The notes under the pieces were generated by a model. The model was given only the letters and a program-made list of their open reading frames with translations, made no database searches and was not told where the DNA came from. Shown here piece after piece: positions 34,843-42,973 of a stretch of 64,000 nt of DNA. Made by a program: the position numbers and the translations under genes. Source of the stretch: Candidatus Saccharimonadota bacterium (lineage in GTDB: Bacteria; Patescibacteriota; Saccharimonadia; Saccharimonadales; Saccharimonadaceae); assembly GCA_030445245.1 (NCBI GenBank), contig JAUCSD010000001.1, positions 62,001-126,000 of the forward strand. The letters run 5' to 3'. Numbering within the stretch: position 1 is the stretch's first letter; every line of letters starts with the position of its first letter.

Positions 34843-35363
34843 TGACGATTGCTTTCTGGATATTTGCGAGTGTTGTATTGGCATTTGGCTTTGTCGTCTT
34901 CTGGGGTGCGCCGTATGTACCTAGTAAAAAGAAGGATCTTGCTCGAGCGCTTGACGAGCTGTATCCTGTGAATAAACATGACGTATTGATCGATATTGGT
35001 TCGGGAGATGGTGTAGTGTTGCGCGCGGCGGCACGTCGTGGGGCTAGGGCAATCGGATACGAGCTTAATCCGATTCTTGTTGCTATTGCTACATGGCTGT
35101 CACGCGGACAGGCCAGAGTAAGCTCGCATGTCGCAAATTTTTGGCACGTCCAATTGCCGGCAGAGACCACTGTAATTTATATATTTGCCGTCTCACGTGA
35201 TATCGCCAAAATCACTCGAAAGCTCGACACTGAAGCGACAAGGCTTAATAAAAATCTGAAGGTTATAACGTATGGCTGCGAGGTGCCGGGTCGAAAGGCA
35301 ATTGGTACGCTTGGTGCTCATAATCTATACGAATTTACACCTTTACAGACAGAGAAAGCGTAA
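34842..35363 (+). CDS. membrane-anchored class I methyltransferase-like protein
   Basis: A 173-residue protein with one N-terminal membrane segment (about 3-24) and a short Rossmann-fold methyltransferase domain. The SAM-binding motif is DVLIDIGSGDGVVLRAAARR (about 47-66), followed by GYELNPILVAIA. Similar small proteins are often annotated as class I SAM-dependent methyltransferases without a known substrate; the overall design resembles small histone-lysine-methyltransferase-like (DOT1-type) prokaryotic proteins. It starts at the xseB stop. Confidence 0.7.
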   Translation: MTIAFWIFASVVLAFGFVVFWGAPYVPSKKKDLARALDELYPVNKHDVLIDIGSGDGVVLRAAARRGARAIGYELNPILVAIATWLSRGQARVSSHVANFWHVQLPAETTVIYIFAVSRDIAKITRKLDTEATRLNKNLKVITYGCEVPGRKAIGTLGAHNLYEFTPLQTEKA

Positions 35364-35376
35364 GTATAATAACGTC

Positions 35377-36039
35377 ATGAATACAACGCATACTCGTACA
35401 TATGAACAGGGCGGCGTGAGTGGCTCGCTTCTTGCAATTATCGGTTTAATCGTGCTCGTTCTCGTGGCCGGTTCGTTTGCAATCTGGGCTTATCTTAATT
35501 ACAACGAACAGAAGACGAATGTTGACGGTAAAATTGATCTTGCTGTTGTTCAGGGAAAGAAAGTACAAAGTGATGAAGATGAAAAGAAGTTTGCTGAACG
35601 CGAAAAAGAACCGAACCGTCAGTTTGTCGGCCCAGACGACTATGGTCGTTTAACATTTGACTATCCAAAAACATGGAGTGTCTACGAAGCTACTGACATC
35701 TCAAAGGGTGGGGATTACGAAGCTTACCTAAACCCAATTACAGTTCCACCCGTTACTAGCACGCAACAGTATAGTCTTCGTGTTCTGATCCAGCAAAAAG
35801 ATTACGACCAGATAGTTAAGTCTTACGAGGCACTTGTTAAAAAGGGTGACCTACGAAGTACTGCCACGAGCGCCGATGGTAACAACGGCACACGTTTTGA
35901 TGGGAACTTCTCGAAGAATATTCGTGGGTCTGCGGTGATTTATCGAATTCGCGACAAAACGCTTACTGTACAAACAGACGCTGACACATTTAAGCCTGAT
36001 TTTGAAAACATCATCAAAACGATCAAATTCAACCAGTAA
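35377..36039 (+). CDS. membrane-anchored extracytoplasmic protein, PsbP-like
   Basis: A 220-residue protein with one N-terminal membrane segment (about 14-38, LLAIIGLIVLVLVAGSFAIWAY), a charged linker (about 45-85), and a C-terminal domain with YGRLTFDYPKTWSVYEA near 90-105 and IRDKTLTVQTDADTFKPDFENIIKTI at the end. The FxYPxxW pattern and terminal IIxTIKF recall PsbP-like extracytoplasmic proteins. Function unknown. I start at the ATG at 35377, 6 nt after TATAAT (35365-35370). Confidence 0.7.
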   Translation: MNTTHTRTYEQGGVSGSLLAIIGLIVLVLVAGSFAIWAYLNYNEQKTNVDGKIDLAVVQGKKVQSDEDEKKFAEREKEPNRQFVGPDDYGRLTFDYPKTWSVYEATDISKGGDYEAYLNPITVPPVTSTQQYSLRVLIQQKDYDQIVKSYEALVKKGDLRSTATSADGNNGTRFDGNFSKNIRGSAVIYRIRDKTLTVQTDADTFKPDFENIIKTIKFNQ

Positions 36040-36084
36040 TAGTGCGCAACACATGCCATTGCTCGTGATACACTAGAGAGTAGT

Positions 36085-36825
36085 ATGAGAGGGAATAGGT
36101 GGCATTTCGAACAAAGCCAAGAGGGGGTATCTCTTGGGAGTATACCCTTTGTGGTTACGGCTGCCCACGAGTTAAAGGCGCCACTTGCGCTTGTACGCCA
36201 GCTATCCCTTACGCTGGAGCAAGGAAGTGTGACGCCAGCTGAACGCGAGCGTATGTTGAGACAAATCGTACTGGTTAGTGAGCGAGCACTACGTCTAACA
36301 ACAGACCTCTCACGTTCATCTCGACTTCAGGACAGTCTATTCGAGCTTGAGCCACTCAACCCTCAGCAGATATGCGAGGAGGTTGCTCATGAACTGACGC
36401 CGCTCTATAAAGCACGCGGACGCGAAATTCACGTCACGTCACGATATCGTCCAATGCTTGTAGTGGCTAACCGCGATTTACTACGTCGAATTATGCTTAA
36501 TTTTGGTGATAACGCTCTCCATTACGGTGATGAGGGCGCGCCAGTCGAACTGCGAGCTGGCGTGCGTGAAGACGGTGCGCGTATTCGTCTTGGCGTACGT
36601 GACTATGGTCCAGCAGTACCGATTGATATGTGGCAACAATTGCAATCTCATCTAGGCTCAAGTACACAGGTGCTTCACGCTCGACCTCAAAGTAGCGGCC
36701 TAGGTCTTTATGTAGCTGGACGGTTCGCCGAGGCTATGCAAGGTAAGATTGGGGCGACCCGCCATCGAGACGGAGCAACATTTTACGTTGATTTAACTGC
36801 TTCTACGCAGATGAGTTTATTATGA
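36085..36825 (+). CDS. soluble sensor histidine kinase
   Basis: A 246-residue kinase made almost only of the catalytic core. The H-box VTAAHELKAPLALVRQ (about 24-39) carries the phospho-accepting His; the N-box NFGDNALHYGDEGAP, G1 box GVRDYGPAVP and G2 box SSGLGLYVAGRFAEAM form the ATP-binding domain. There is no membrane segment or recognisable sensor domain, so it must take its signal from another protein. It overlaps the receiver gene by 4 bp, its likely partner. Confidence 0.88.
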   Translation: MRGNRWHFEQSQEGVSLGSIPFVVTAAHELKAPLALVRQLSLTLEQGSVTPAERERMLRQIVLVSERALRLTTDLSRSSRLQDSLFELEPLNPQQICEEVAHELTPLYKARGREIHVTSRYRPMLVVANRDLLRRIMLNFGDNALHYGDEGAPVELRAGVREDGARIRLGVRDYGPAVPIDMWQQLQSHLGSSTQVLHARPQSSGLGLYVAGRFAEAMQGKIGATRHRDGATFYVDLTASTQMSLL

Positions 36826-37196
36826 CAAAAACACCATATGTATTAATTGTAGAAGATGATGATTGGTTGGCTGAGCAGCATATTCGTACATTAAGTGCTG
36901 CTGGTATCCGTGCTGAGTATGTCCCGCATGCCCTTGCGGCCATTGACGCTATTGATAACAATGTGCCAGATGCAATCGTACTCGACGTGCTTCTTGCCGG
37001 GCCAAATGCATTTACGCTACTTCATGAGCTACAATCTCATGCTGACCTAGCGAGTATACCGGTTATCTTATGCACAAATAGTGCCGATCAGTTGGCTGAT
37101 GAAGATGTGGTCGCCTATGGTGTGCGTCGTGTGCTTGATAAGGCGATTATGGTTCCGGGCGACCTAGTAGCTGCGATTAAAAAGGTACTGCCATGA
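36822..37196 (+). CDS. single-domain response regulator
   Basis: A 124-residue receiver without an output domain. The acidic pocket VEDDD is at about 10-14, the phosphoacceptor Asp in AIVLDVLLAGP (about 53), and the conserved Lys in RVLDKAIM. It overlaps the histidine kinase before it and recO after it by 4 bp each. Phosphotransfer from the neighbouring kinase is likely, but the downstream target of the signal is not evident. Confidence 0.88.
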   Translation: MTKTPYVLIVEDDDWLAEQHIRTLSAAGIRAEYVPHALAAIDAIDNNVPDAIVLDVLLAGPNAFTLLHELQSHADLASIPVILCTNSADQLADEDVVAYGVRRVLDKAIMVPGDLVAAIKKVLP

Positions 37197-37867
37197 CAAC
37201 GATTCGTACGCGAGCAATCGTGCTGCGTCGTACGAATTATGGTGAAGCAGATCGAATCCTCCAATTGCTCACGCCTGAGGGTAAGCGTAGTGTGATGGCT
37301 AAGGGGGTGCGTCGTGAAAAGAGCCGACTAGCAGGTGGTATCGAATTGTTTGCGATTAGTGACATTGTCATTATGGAAGGCAAAGGTGATCTAGGGATCC
37401 TAACCTCGGCGAGGCTCGTTCAATTCTATCGTCATATTCTTGAAGACTACGACGGGATGCAGTTTGCCTATGAGGCCATGAAGCAGGTAGGTAAGGCGAG
37501 TGAAATGATGGATGAGCCTGAGTGGTATGATGTACTCTCGGAAGTGTTGATGGCTCTTGATGTTCGCTCGATTCCACTGCAGCTAGTACAGACATGGTTC
37601 TACTTACATTACGCCGATTTACTTGGTCATGGATTAAGTCTAACCCATGATGTTAATGGCGAAGTGTTGCTCGCGGATGCCCGCTATACGTATGACGTAA
37701 GCGAGAAGGGATTACGCGAGTCACGTAGTGGTGAGCTAACTGCGGATCATGTCAAGTTTATGCGTCTTATTAGCGTCAAATCGCTCAAGATTCTTGCTCA
37801 AATCGGAGGGATTGAATTAATTTTACCTGATTGCTGGTTAGCCGCTCGTCAGCATGCGGCGGTGTAG
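37193..37867 (+). CDS. recO: DNA repair protein RecO
   Basis: RecO anneals single strands and helps load RecA with RecR. The N-terminal OB fold is seen in TRAIVLRRTNYGEADRILQLLTPEGKRSVMAKGVRR (residues 6-41, e.g. RRTNYGEADRIL), followed by SRLAGGIELFAISDIVIMEGKGDLGIL. A helical C-terminal domain completes the 224 residues; the zinc-finger cysteines of some RecO proteins are not evident. It ends a kinase-receiver-recO overlap operon, which is an unusual setting. Confidence 0.93.
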   Translation: MTTIRTRAIVLRRTNYGEADRILQLLTPEGKRSVMAKGVRREKSRLAGGIELFAISDIVIMEGKGDLGILTSARLVQFYRHILEDYDGMQFAYEAMKQVGKASEMMDEPEWYDVLSEVLMALDVRSIPLQLVQTWFYLHYADLLGHGLSLTHDVNGEVLLADARYTYDVSEKGLRESRSGELTADHVKFMRLISVKSLKILAQIGGIELILPDCWLAARQHAAV

Positions 37868-37935
37868 GTGATAGTGACTGTATCTAGGTAGCGCCTGTGT
37901 ATAAGTGGTTAAAAAGCGTGTGTCAATTATGTGTA

Positions 37936-37961
37936 GTAGATATTTATTTTTGAATATCTAC
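37936..37961 (+). terminator. AT-rich hairpin after recO
   Basis: Perfect 9-bp arms GTAGATATT and AATATCTAC around TATTTTTG. It may end the recO operon or serve as an operator for the islet gene downstream; AT content and position do not decide. Confidence 0.45.
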
Positions 37962-38020
37962 ATCTTATACTTATATGTAGCCCTGTGGCATCAGACCCAG
38001 GCCAACGGAAGGGATACGCC

Positions 38021-38272
38021 GTGGATTCGATCAGGCAGGAGGGTGGCGCGCGGCTTCTTCAGCTGTTCGTGATTCTCTACTGGCAACTGGCGGTGCTTGA
38101 GCCGGCAGCAACGGGTAAGACAAATTGCTCGGACTGCACTCATGCTCGTCGGCAGCACTCGGCCAATGGGTGCACGTACCTCGAAGTTAACGGCCAGAGG
38201 TGCACATGCAAGACGAAGTACATGGATCTGCACGTATCGGACCCATCGGAGTCGGCGCTTGTGAGTGCGTGA
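38021..38272 (+). CDS. small zinc-ribbon-like protein in a GC-rich islet
   Basis: A protein of about 83 residues. A hydrophobic stretch (LLQLFVILYWQLAVLEP, about 13-29) is followed by a Cys/His motif: NCSDCTHARRQH (about 36-47), GCTYLEVNG and CTCKTKY, i.e. C-x2-C-x-H-x4-H then C...C-x-C. This spacing looks like a small zinc-binding module of a kind I associate with high-GC actinobacterial phages and plasmids, which is recall, not a search. I prefer the GTG at 38021, behind GGAAGGG; an upstream GTG at 37985 lacks a ribosome site. TATACT lies at 37966. Coding DNA is clearly GC-rich. Function unknown. Confidence 0.55.
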   Translation: MDSIRQEGGARLLQLFVILYWQLAVLEPAATGKTNCSDCTHARRQHSANGCTYLEVNGQRCTCKTKYMDLHVSDPSESALVSA

Positions 38273-38379
38273 AGAGCGTCGGATCGCAGAGCTGTGACAT
38301 GTGCATGATTGACAGTATTCGTTTGGGCGCGATACGTTCGTCTCACGACCTTATGGATTACTAGCTACATGTCACTACG

Positions 38380-38415
38380 GATAGGCCCACTTCATGAGAG
38401 GTGGGCCTATCTTTT
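38380..38415 (+). terminator. terminator of the zinc-ribbon-like gene
   Basis: Perfect 11-bp arms GATAGGCCCAC and GTGGGCCTATC, then a T run. Confidence 0.88.
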
Positions 38416-38480
38416 GCTTAGTGAAATTGGTCAATATGTTTTCTGATAACATACAGCCCGTATAAATAATGCGGGAATTG

Positions 38481-38520
38481 AGGCCCGCTCTAGGAATTTC
38501 TCATCTAGAGCGGGCCTTTA
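38481..38520 (-). terminator. terminator-like hairpin before the 38600 gene's stop
   Basis: Perfect 13-bp arms AGGCCCGCTCTAG and CTAGAGCGGGCCT around an 11-nt loop. Position suggests it serves the minus-strand gene at 38600-38842; the T run is weak on both sides. Confidence 0.7.
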
Positions 38521-38599
38521 ATGCTTGTCGGTCTGAGTAGCGGGAGGGTAGTTCTTGGGTTACTCGTGTATCTATTGCGAGGAAGGAGAACCTTCTAAT

Positions 38600-38842
38600 T
38601 CACCTCGCGTTGAGCGCTTGGAGAAGCTCGTCAGGGCGGCACTCGACGTAGAAGGCGATCACCCCGTTGAGGTGTTCGCGGTACTCGTCGTCGGAGCAGT
38701 ACTCACGGGCCATGTCTTCGCAGAACTGCGCCTCGTGGAGGTCTCCACGGGCACGTGCCTGATTAGCCAAACCAAACCAGCCGTCGACCAAGGCCAGGCG
38801 AGCCGCCTCGCTGGTGATATCCCAGGTGCGCTCAGTAGACAT
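38600..38842 (-). CDS. small acidic helical protein in a GC-rich islet
   Basis: An 80-residue acidic, probably all-helical protein (AARLALVDGWFGLANQARAR at about 13-32, then AQFCEDMAREYCSDDEYREHLNG) with no membrane segment. The helix-loop-helix rhythm resembles a TPR-like or short helical adaptor, but I recognise no family. AGGA lies 8 nt before the ATG and TATAAT at 38885-38880. The opposite-strand frame (38555-38920) is taken as a shadow because it lacks a good start. Composition is GC-rich like the other islet genes. Confidence 0.5.
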   Translation of the reverse strand: MSTERTWDITSEAARLALVDGWFGLANQARARGDLHEAQFCEDMAREYCSDDEYREHLNGVIAFYVECRPDELLQALNAR

Positions 38843-38952
38843 TCACGTTCCTATCATCTCAGCGGACAATACGCGTATATTATAACATATTTAAGTATAT
38901 CAATACAATGTGCTCTGTGATTTTTGTCTGTCTCTGTTATAATCAATCTATT

Positions 38953-40317
38953 ATGGCAGGACAGAAAAACGAGAAAATGGAAGCAATTATATCTTTGGCA
39001 AAACGCCGTGGGTTTGTCTACCCAGGATCAGAAATCTACGGTGGTATGGCTGGTATGTATGATTTCGGCCCGTACGGTGTAGAGCTCATGAATAATCTAA
39101 AAGCTGCATGGTGGAAAGAGTACGTTCAAAAGCGAGACAATTATGTCGGTATTGATTCGGCTATGTTTAAAGATCCTCGAGTATGGGATGCCTCGGGTCA
39201 TACGAGTGGTTTCTCAGATCCATTATCAGAGTGTAGAGTCTGTAATACACGTATTCGTGTTGATAAAGAACTTGAGAAGATTGGCGTTGCTGCGGATGAG
39301 AAGATGTCAGAAGCTGAATTGAACAGGCTTTTTGACGAGAACCGTTCTAAGATCAAGTGTCCAAAATGTGGCGCTATGGACTTTACTCCTGTCCGTGCCT
39401 TTAACTTACTCGTAAAGACAAACATGGGTGACCTAACTGGCGATAACGCAGAGCCAACGTATCTGCCAGGAGAGGCATGTCAGGGTATTTACTTGAACTT
39501 TAAGAATGTCGTCGATACGACACGCATGAAGATTCCTTTCGGTATTGTACAGATCGGTAAGGCGTTTCGTAACGAAATATCACCTCGCAACTTCCTTTTC
39601 CGTACCCGAGAGTTTGAACAGGCTGATACTCAATATTTCGTACGTCCACACGAGAATAAAGAAGCATACGAAAAGATCAAACAGGATCGCTTTGATTGGT
39701 ATGTAAAAATGGGTATAAAAAAAGAAAATCTTCGCTTGCATCAGCACGATAATCTTGTCTTCTATGCATCAGATGCTTGGGACATTGAATATAACTATCC
39801 ATCGTATGGATTTGATGAGCTAGAGGGTGTTCATGATCGTACAGACTATGATCTAACGCAACACTCGAAGTTTTCGGGTACCGACCTTTCGTACAAAGAT
39901 CCGTATACAGGGGAGAAATACATACCTTGGATACTCGAAACCTCGGTTGGTCTTGGACGTATGTTTCTTGCATTCATGTCTGACGCATATCAGGAAGAGG
40001 AGATTAATGGTGAGACTCGAACTGTTCTTAAATTAAAGCCAGAGTTAGCACCCGTTAAGATTGCAGTCTTTCCGCTACTTAAGAATAAGCCAGAGCTGGT
40101 CGCTAAGGCACGTGAAGTTTATGACATGCTTAAGGAAAACGTACGATGTGAGTGGGATGATAACGGTAATATCGGTAAACGTTACCGTCGTCAGGATGAA
40201 ATCGGTACTCCTCAATGTGTTACGATTGATTTTCAAACGCTCGAAGACAATACAGTAACTGTTCGCGATCGTGATACGACCCAGCAAAAACGTGTAGCTA
40301 TTAAAGATCTTAGCTAG
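38953..40317 (+). CDS. glyQS: glycyl-tRNA synthetase, single-chain dimer type
   Basis: Charges tRNA-Gly. It is the alpha2-type enzyme (454 residues) rather than the alpha2-beta2 type. The N-terminal RRGFVYPGSEIYGGMAGMYD (about 18-37) is diagnostic; a zinc-binding pair CRVC and CPKC (near 95 and 138) sits in the insertion. Motif 2 is in FRNEISPRNFLFRTREFEQAD and the C-terminal anticodon domain covers the last 100 residues. I start at the ATG at 38953 because TATAAT (38938-38943) lies 9 nt upstream. Confidence 0.96.
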   Translation: MAGQKNEKMEAIISLAKRRGFVYPGSEIYGGMAGMYDFGPYGVELMNNLKAAWWKEYVQKRDNYVGIDSAMFKDPRVWDASGHTSGFSDPLSECRVCNTRIRVDKELEKIGVAADEKMSEAELNRLFDENRSKIKCPKCGAMDFTPVRAFNLLVKTNMGDLTGDNAEPTYLPGEACQGIYLNFKNVVDTTRMKIPFGIVQIGKAFRNEISPRNFLFRTREFEQADTQYFVRPHENKEAYEKIKQDRFDWYVKMGIKKENLRLHQHDNLVFYASDAWDIEYNYPSYGFDELEGVHDRTDYDLTQHSKFSGTDLSYKDPYTGEKYIPWILETSVGLGRMFLAFMSDAYQEEEINGETRTVLKLKPELAPVKIAVFPLLKNKPELVAKAREVYDMLKENVRCEWDDNGNIGKRYRRQDEIGTPQCVTIDFQTLEDNTVTVRDRDTTQQKRVAIKDLS

Positions 40318-40376
40318 TATACGCTTAGTATATAAGCAGCAGGGTTGTGTGCCTTGCTATTAGCTCTTTGGGACGG

Positions 40377-40778
40377 CTATGATGACCGATTTTTTGGGAA
40401 AAGATACTGAACTGCTACAAGCAGCATGATAGTGATTTGAGCGATAGTAACAGAGGTAAGCAGTTTAAAGCTCCATTCCTCAAGCGAGAATCCAAACAAA
40501 TGTGTCGCTTGAAAAAAAGAGAATACGAATATAAGCACTGTTTCGCTAGCTAAAAAGGTAAATAGTCTATTAAGGGTGATCTTTTTAAGACGGATATCCT
40601 GTTCGGTATCGTCGTTTTTCAATTTTTTCTCACGGGCAATTTCCCTTGAAATACTTGAACGTTCGGGTGAGTGGGTAGTGCTAGAGGCAACAGGGAACTG
40701 CTCGGGGTCGGCAAGAAAATTATAATACTTTTGTAGCTTAGCTGGATTAGTAGTTGTGCTTCGTTGCTTCTTTGCCAT
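40377..40778 (-). CDS. two-TM membrane protein downstream of ImmA
   Basis: A 133-residue protein. The first 75 residues are hydrophilic and basic (AKKQRSTTTNPAKLQKYYNF), followed by two membrane segments (about 75-95 and 105-125) and a short basic end. No family recognised. It begins 4 nt after the ImmA-like metallopeptidase gene and is surely in the same transcript, so the two probably work together; a membrane-held substrate or anchor of the peptidase is one possibility. Confidence 0.65.
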   Translation of the reverse strand: MAKKQRSTTTNPAKLQKYYNFLADPEQFPVASSTTHSPERSSISREIAREKKLKNDDTEQDIRLKKITLNRLFTFLASETVLIFVFSFFQATHLFGFSLEEWSFKLLTSVTIAQITIMLLVAVQYLFPKNRSS

Positions 40779-40782
40779 GGGT

Positions 40783-41313
40783 TTAGCTCACGAGTCCTAG
40801 CTCAGTCAGGCGGATAGTCATAGCAATGGTAGAGACATTGAACAGCTTGGCGCATTCTTCAATATCATGAACCACCTCCCAGGCTTCACTCACGAGTTGC
40901 GAAGGCATAAGTAGCGCTGCAGCGAAGTGATTGGCCTCTGTCTCGTATGTACTCTGTTGGGCATCGTCGAGCCGGTATAAAATATTACTCGTATCAAGTG
41001 AGTTGTCGCTATCGATGAAGCCTTTTTCTTGTTTTAACACGTCTTGATGTAGGAAGTAGTGGCCGAGTTCATGACCAAGCGTAAAGTTCTGTCGATTCGA
41101 ATGTTTGGTAGCGTTAATCAGTATGCTGAATTTATCTTCGATCTCTTCGTATAAAATAACTCCAGATACATTGTCGTCATCTGGGTCGAGATATAAAATA
41201 TCAAGATCATGGTGAGTTTTGGTGATATTTTCATATGGGAACGGCGTTAAATTATCTGAATTATAGATAGACGCGTATTTTTCAGCCAAATCATTTATTT
41301 CTCGGTAGGTCAT
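40783..41313 (-). CDS. ImmA/IrrE-family metallopeptidase
   Basis: A 176-residue zinc peptidase. The motif NFTLGHELGHYFLHQ (about 85-99) contains HExxH, and YETEANHFAAALLMP (about 131-145) carries the third ligand; both are family signatures. ImmA/IrrE enzymes usually cut a repressor encoded next door, but no HTH gene is adjacent here; its partner is a small membrane protein. I start at the ATG at 41313 because TACAAT lies 7 nt upstream and the longer frame overlaps the divergent gene. Confidence 0.85.
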   Translation of the reverse strand: MTYREINDLAEKYASIYNSDNLTPFPYENITKTHHDLDILYLDPDDDNVSGVILYEEIEDKFSILINATKHSNRQNFTLGHELGHYFLHQDVLKQEKGFIDSDNSLDTSNILYRLDDAQQSTYETEANHFAAALLMPSQLVSEAWEVVHDIEECAKLFNVSTIAMTIRLTELGLVS

Positions 41314-41367
41314 TACTATTATTGTAGAACCCCCAAGCATGAGAGACAAGGTGTATGATAGATATAT

Positions 41368-41670
41368 ATGAAAGCAATTTGGAAAGACACTGTTATCGCC
41401 GAAGCACCTAAAGAAGACCTCATTCGCATTGAAGGAAACTGGTATTTCCCACCGGATGCTATAAAACAAGATTATTTTAAAGCAAGTGACCATCATACGA
41501 TTTGTCCATGGAAAGGGGAGGCCTCATACTATGATGTTGTCATCGACGGTGAGACGAATGAATTTGGCGCTTGGTATTATCCTGAGCCAAAAGACGGTTC
41601 AATCGAACGTGTCAAAAAGGACTTTGCGAACTACGTAGCCTTTTGGAACGGTATTGAAGTAGTCGAATAA
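41368..41670 (+). CDS. DUF427 protein
   Basis: A 100-residue single-domain protein of the DUF427 family. The family sequence TVIAEAPKEDLIRIEGNWYFP (about residues 8-28, e.g. IRIEGNWYFPPD) and HHTICPWKGEASYYDVVI (about 42-59) are clear, with AWYYPEPK after. The biochemical function is not established. TATGAT at 41354-41359 lies 8 nt before the ATG. It stands alone, divergent from the ImmA gene. Confidence 0.9.
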   Translation: MKAIWKDTVIAEAPKEDLIRIEGNWYFPPDAIKQDYFKASDHHTICPWKGEASYYDVVIDGETNEFGAWYYPEPKDGSIERVKKDFANYVAFWNGIEVVE

Positions 41671-41827
41671 AACGAAATTAAAATTAAAAAATACTCTCAA
41701 TGCGCTCCCCCGTCTGACTACTGTAAAATTCTCATGAGAAAAGATAAATTGCGATATCATGCGTATATTGCACTTGCAATTCTGGTCGCGGTATAATAGT
41801 AGCATCTTAGTGGGAGGGATACACGCT

Positions 41828-42478
41828 ATGAATGAGGACGAAATAATGGGAATATTTAATCCGTTGGACAGTGGGCCACCAAAACGGCCGACGACGTACG
41901 AGTTGTTGGTCCGACAGAGTAAAAAACTAGGTTGGGTGGCTACACGGGCGTTTCACGACATGAAACAGATCCTCCATCAAGAAATTGCCTTGCCGCGCGC
42001 AGGGCAATTTTTGAATAGTTTTCCTCGCGTAGTTCAATCAAAGAAAGAACGCGAGCTAGAAGCTGCAGTGGCACTTAAAAAAGTCGTTAAGAAATCACAT
42101 GAAGTACTCGCGATTGCCCAGACTGTATTTCCCGTCACTCTTTTCCCGGATAGTATCGTTGTTGATCGAACCAAGATTAGCCTAACGAAACGCACCTTCT
42201 TCTGGACATCGAATACGATTAGTTTCCAGATCGAGGATGTTCTAAATGTTTCCTGCGGTATTGGACCAGTGTTCGGCTCACTCACCATTGCCAGCCGAGT
42301 GATGAGCTCAGTGGATCATTATCAAATAAACTACTTATGGCGCAAGGATGCAATCTTCTTGAAACATCTGATGCAGGGCCATATTATTGCAAAAAATAAT
42401 AAACTTCAAACCGATCATCTTACTATTGAAGAGATGATTGAGACGCTTTGTGAGCTTGGAATCGATTCCGATAGATAG
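41828..42478 (+). CDS. hypothetical protein with PH-like C-terminal half
   Basis: A 216-residue soluble protein. The N-terminal half is basic and helical (KKERELEAAVALKKVVKKSHEV... near 75-95, seen as ELEAAVALKKVVKKSHE). The C-terminal half alternates short beta strands (SIVVDRTKISLTKRTFF, ISFQIEDVLNVSC) in a way that recalls bacterial PH-like domains. No family is certain. I start at the ATG at 41828 because GGGAGGG lies about 8 nt upstream and TATAAT is at about 41791. Confidence 0.55.
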   Translation: MNEDEIMGIFNPLDSGPPKRPTTYELLVRQSKKLGWVATRAFHDMKQILHQEIALPRAGQFLNSFPRVVQSKKERELEAAVALKKVVKKSHEVLAIAQTVFPVTLFPDSIVVDRTKISLTKRTFFWTSNTISFQIEDVLNVSCGIGPVFGSLTIASRVMSSVDHYQINYLWRKDAIFLKHLMQGHIIAKNNKLQTDHLTIEEMIETLCELGIDSDR

Positions 42479-42499
42479 TACCTAGGGTATACTGGAGGA

Positions 42500-42913
42500 A
42501 TGATAATCTACTACACTGATGGCAGCTGCAGCCCTAATCCTGGACCTGGCGGATACTCTGTCATAAAAGACATGCAGCCCGCGCTTTTTGGTCACGAATT
42601 AAACTCTACTAACATTCGAATGGAAGGTAAGGCTCTCATCGCAGCTCTTACGGATGCGGACGGTGCAGAGTGTGAAATATATACTGACAGTGAATTTTGG
42701 ATCAATGTCATTACAAAATGGTCATTGGCTTGGGAGAAGACAGGCTGGAAGAAAAAAGGCGGCGAAATCAAAAACCTCGATATCGTACAAGAGGTATGTC
42801 CCTTATATCGTACATCTAAGGCAAAACTTATTTGGGTTCGCGGTCATGTTGGGGATGTCGGTAATGAACTGGCCGATGAATGGGCCAACAAAGCTCGCGA
42901 ACAGCGATTGTAG
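42500..42913 (+). CDS. ribonuclease HI-family protein
   Basis: A 137-residue RNase H fold protein that should cut RNA in RNA-DNA hybrids. Catalytic residues are visible: Asp in IIYYTDGSCSPNPGPGGYSV (about residue 7), Glu in NIRMEGKALIAAL (about 44), Asp in EIYTDSEFWIN (about 63), and the final Asp in GNELADEWANKA. The WVRGHVGDVGNE handle-like motif supports a type 1 enzyme. GGAGG precedes the ATG closely, and TATACT lies at 42488-42493. Confidence 0.88.
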   Translation: MIIYYTDGSCSPNPGPGGYSVIKDMQPALFGHELNSTNIRMEGKALIAALTDADGAECEIYTDSEFWINVITKWSLAWEKTGWKKKGGEIKNLDIVQEVCPLYRTSKAKLIWVRGHVGDVGNELADEWANKAREQRL

Positions 42914-42973
42914 ATTTTTATAGCATACGTGTTCGCTTCTGGACATGTTTGACGCTATAATGGGGTGTATAAG

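Larger units (their letters stand above)
38273..38599. other. 327-nt gene-free spacer between two islet genes
   Basis: No plausible gene. It holds two strong hairpins listed separately (38380-38411 and 38481-38517) and a weaker CCCG...CGGG stem near 38457-38475, so it acts as the terminator region of two converging islet genes. Confidence 0.6.

Noticed and set aside
38555-38920. A 121-codon plus-strand frame opposite the islet gene at 38600-38842
   Set aside because: The minus-strand frame has a better start, ribosome site and -10 box and ends at a strong hairpin. The plus frame runs through the other gene's promoter.
41734-41796. A 20-codon hydrophobic frame (MRKDKLRYHAYIALAI...)
   Set aside because: It has no ribosome site and it overlaps the TATAAT box of the next gene, so it is likely chance.
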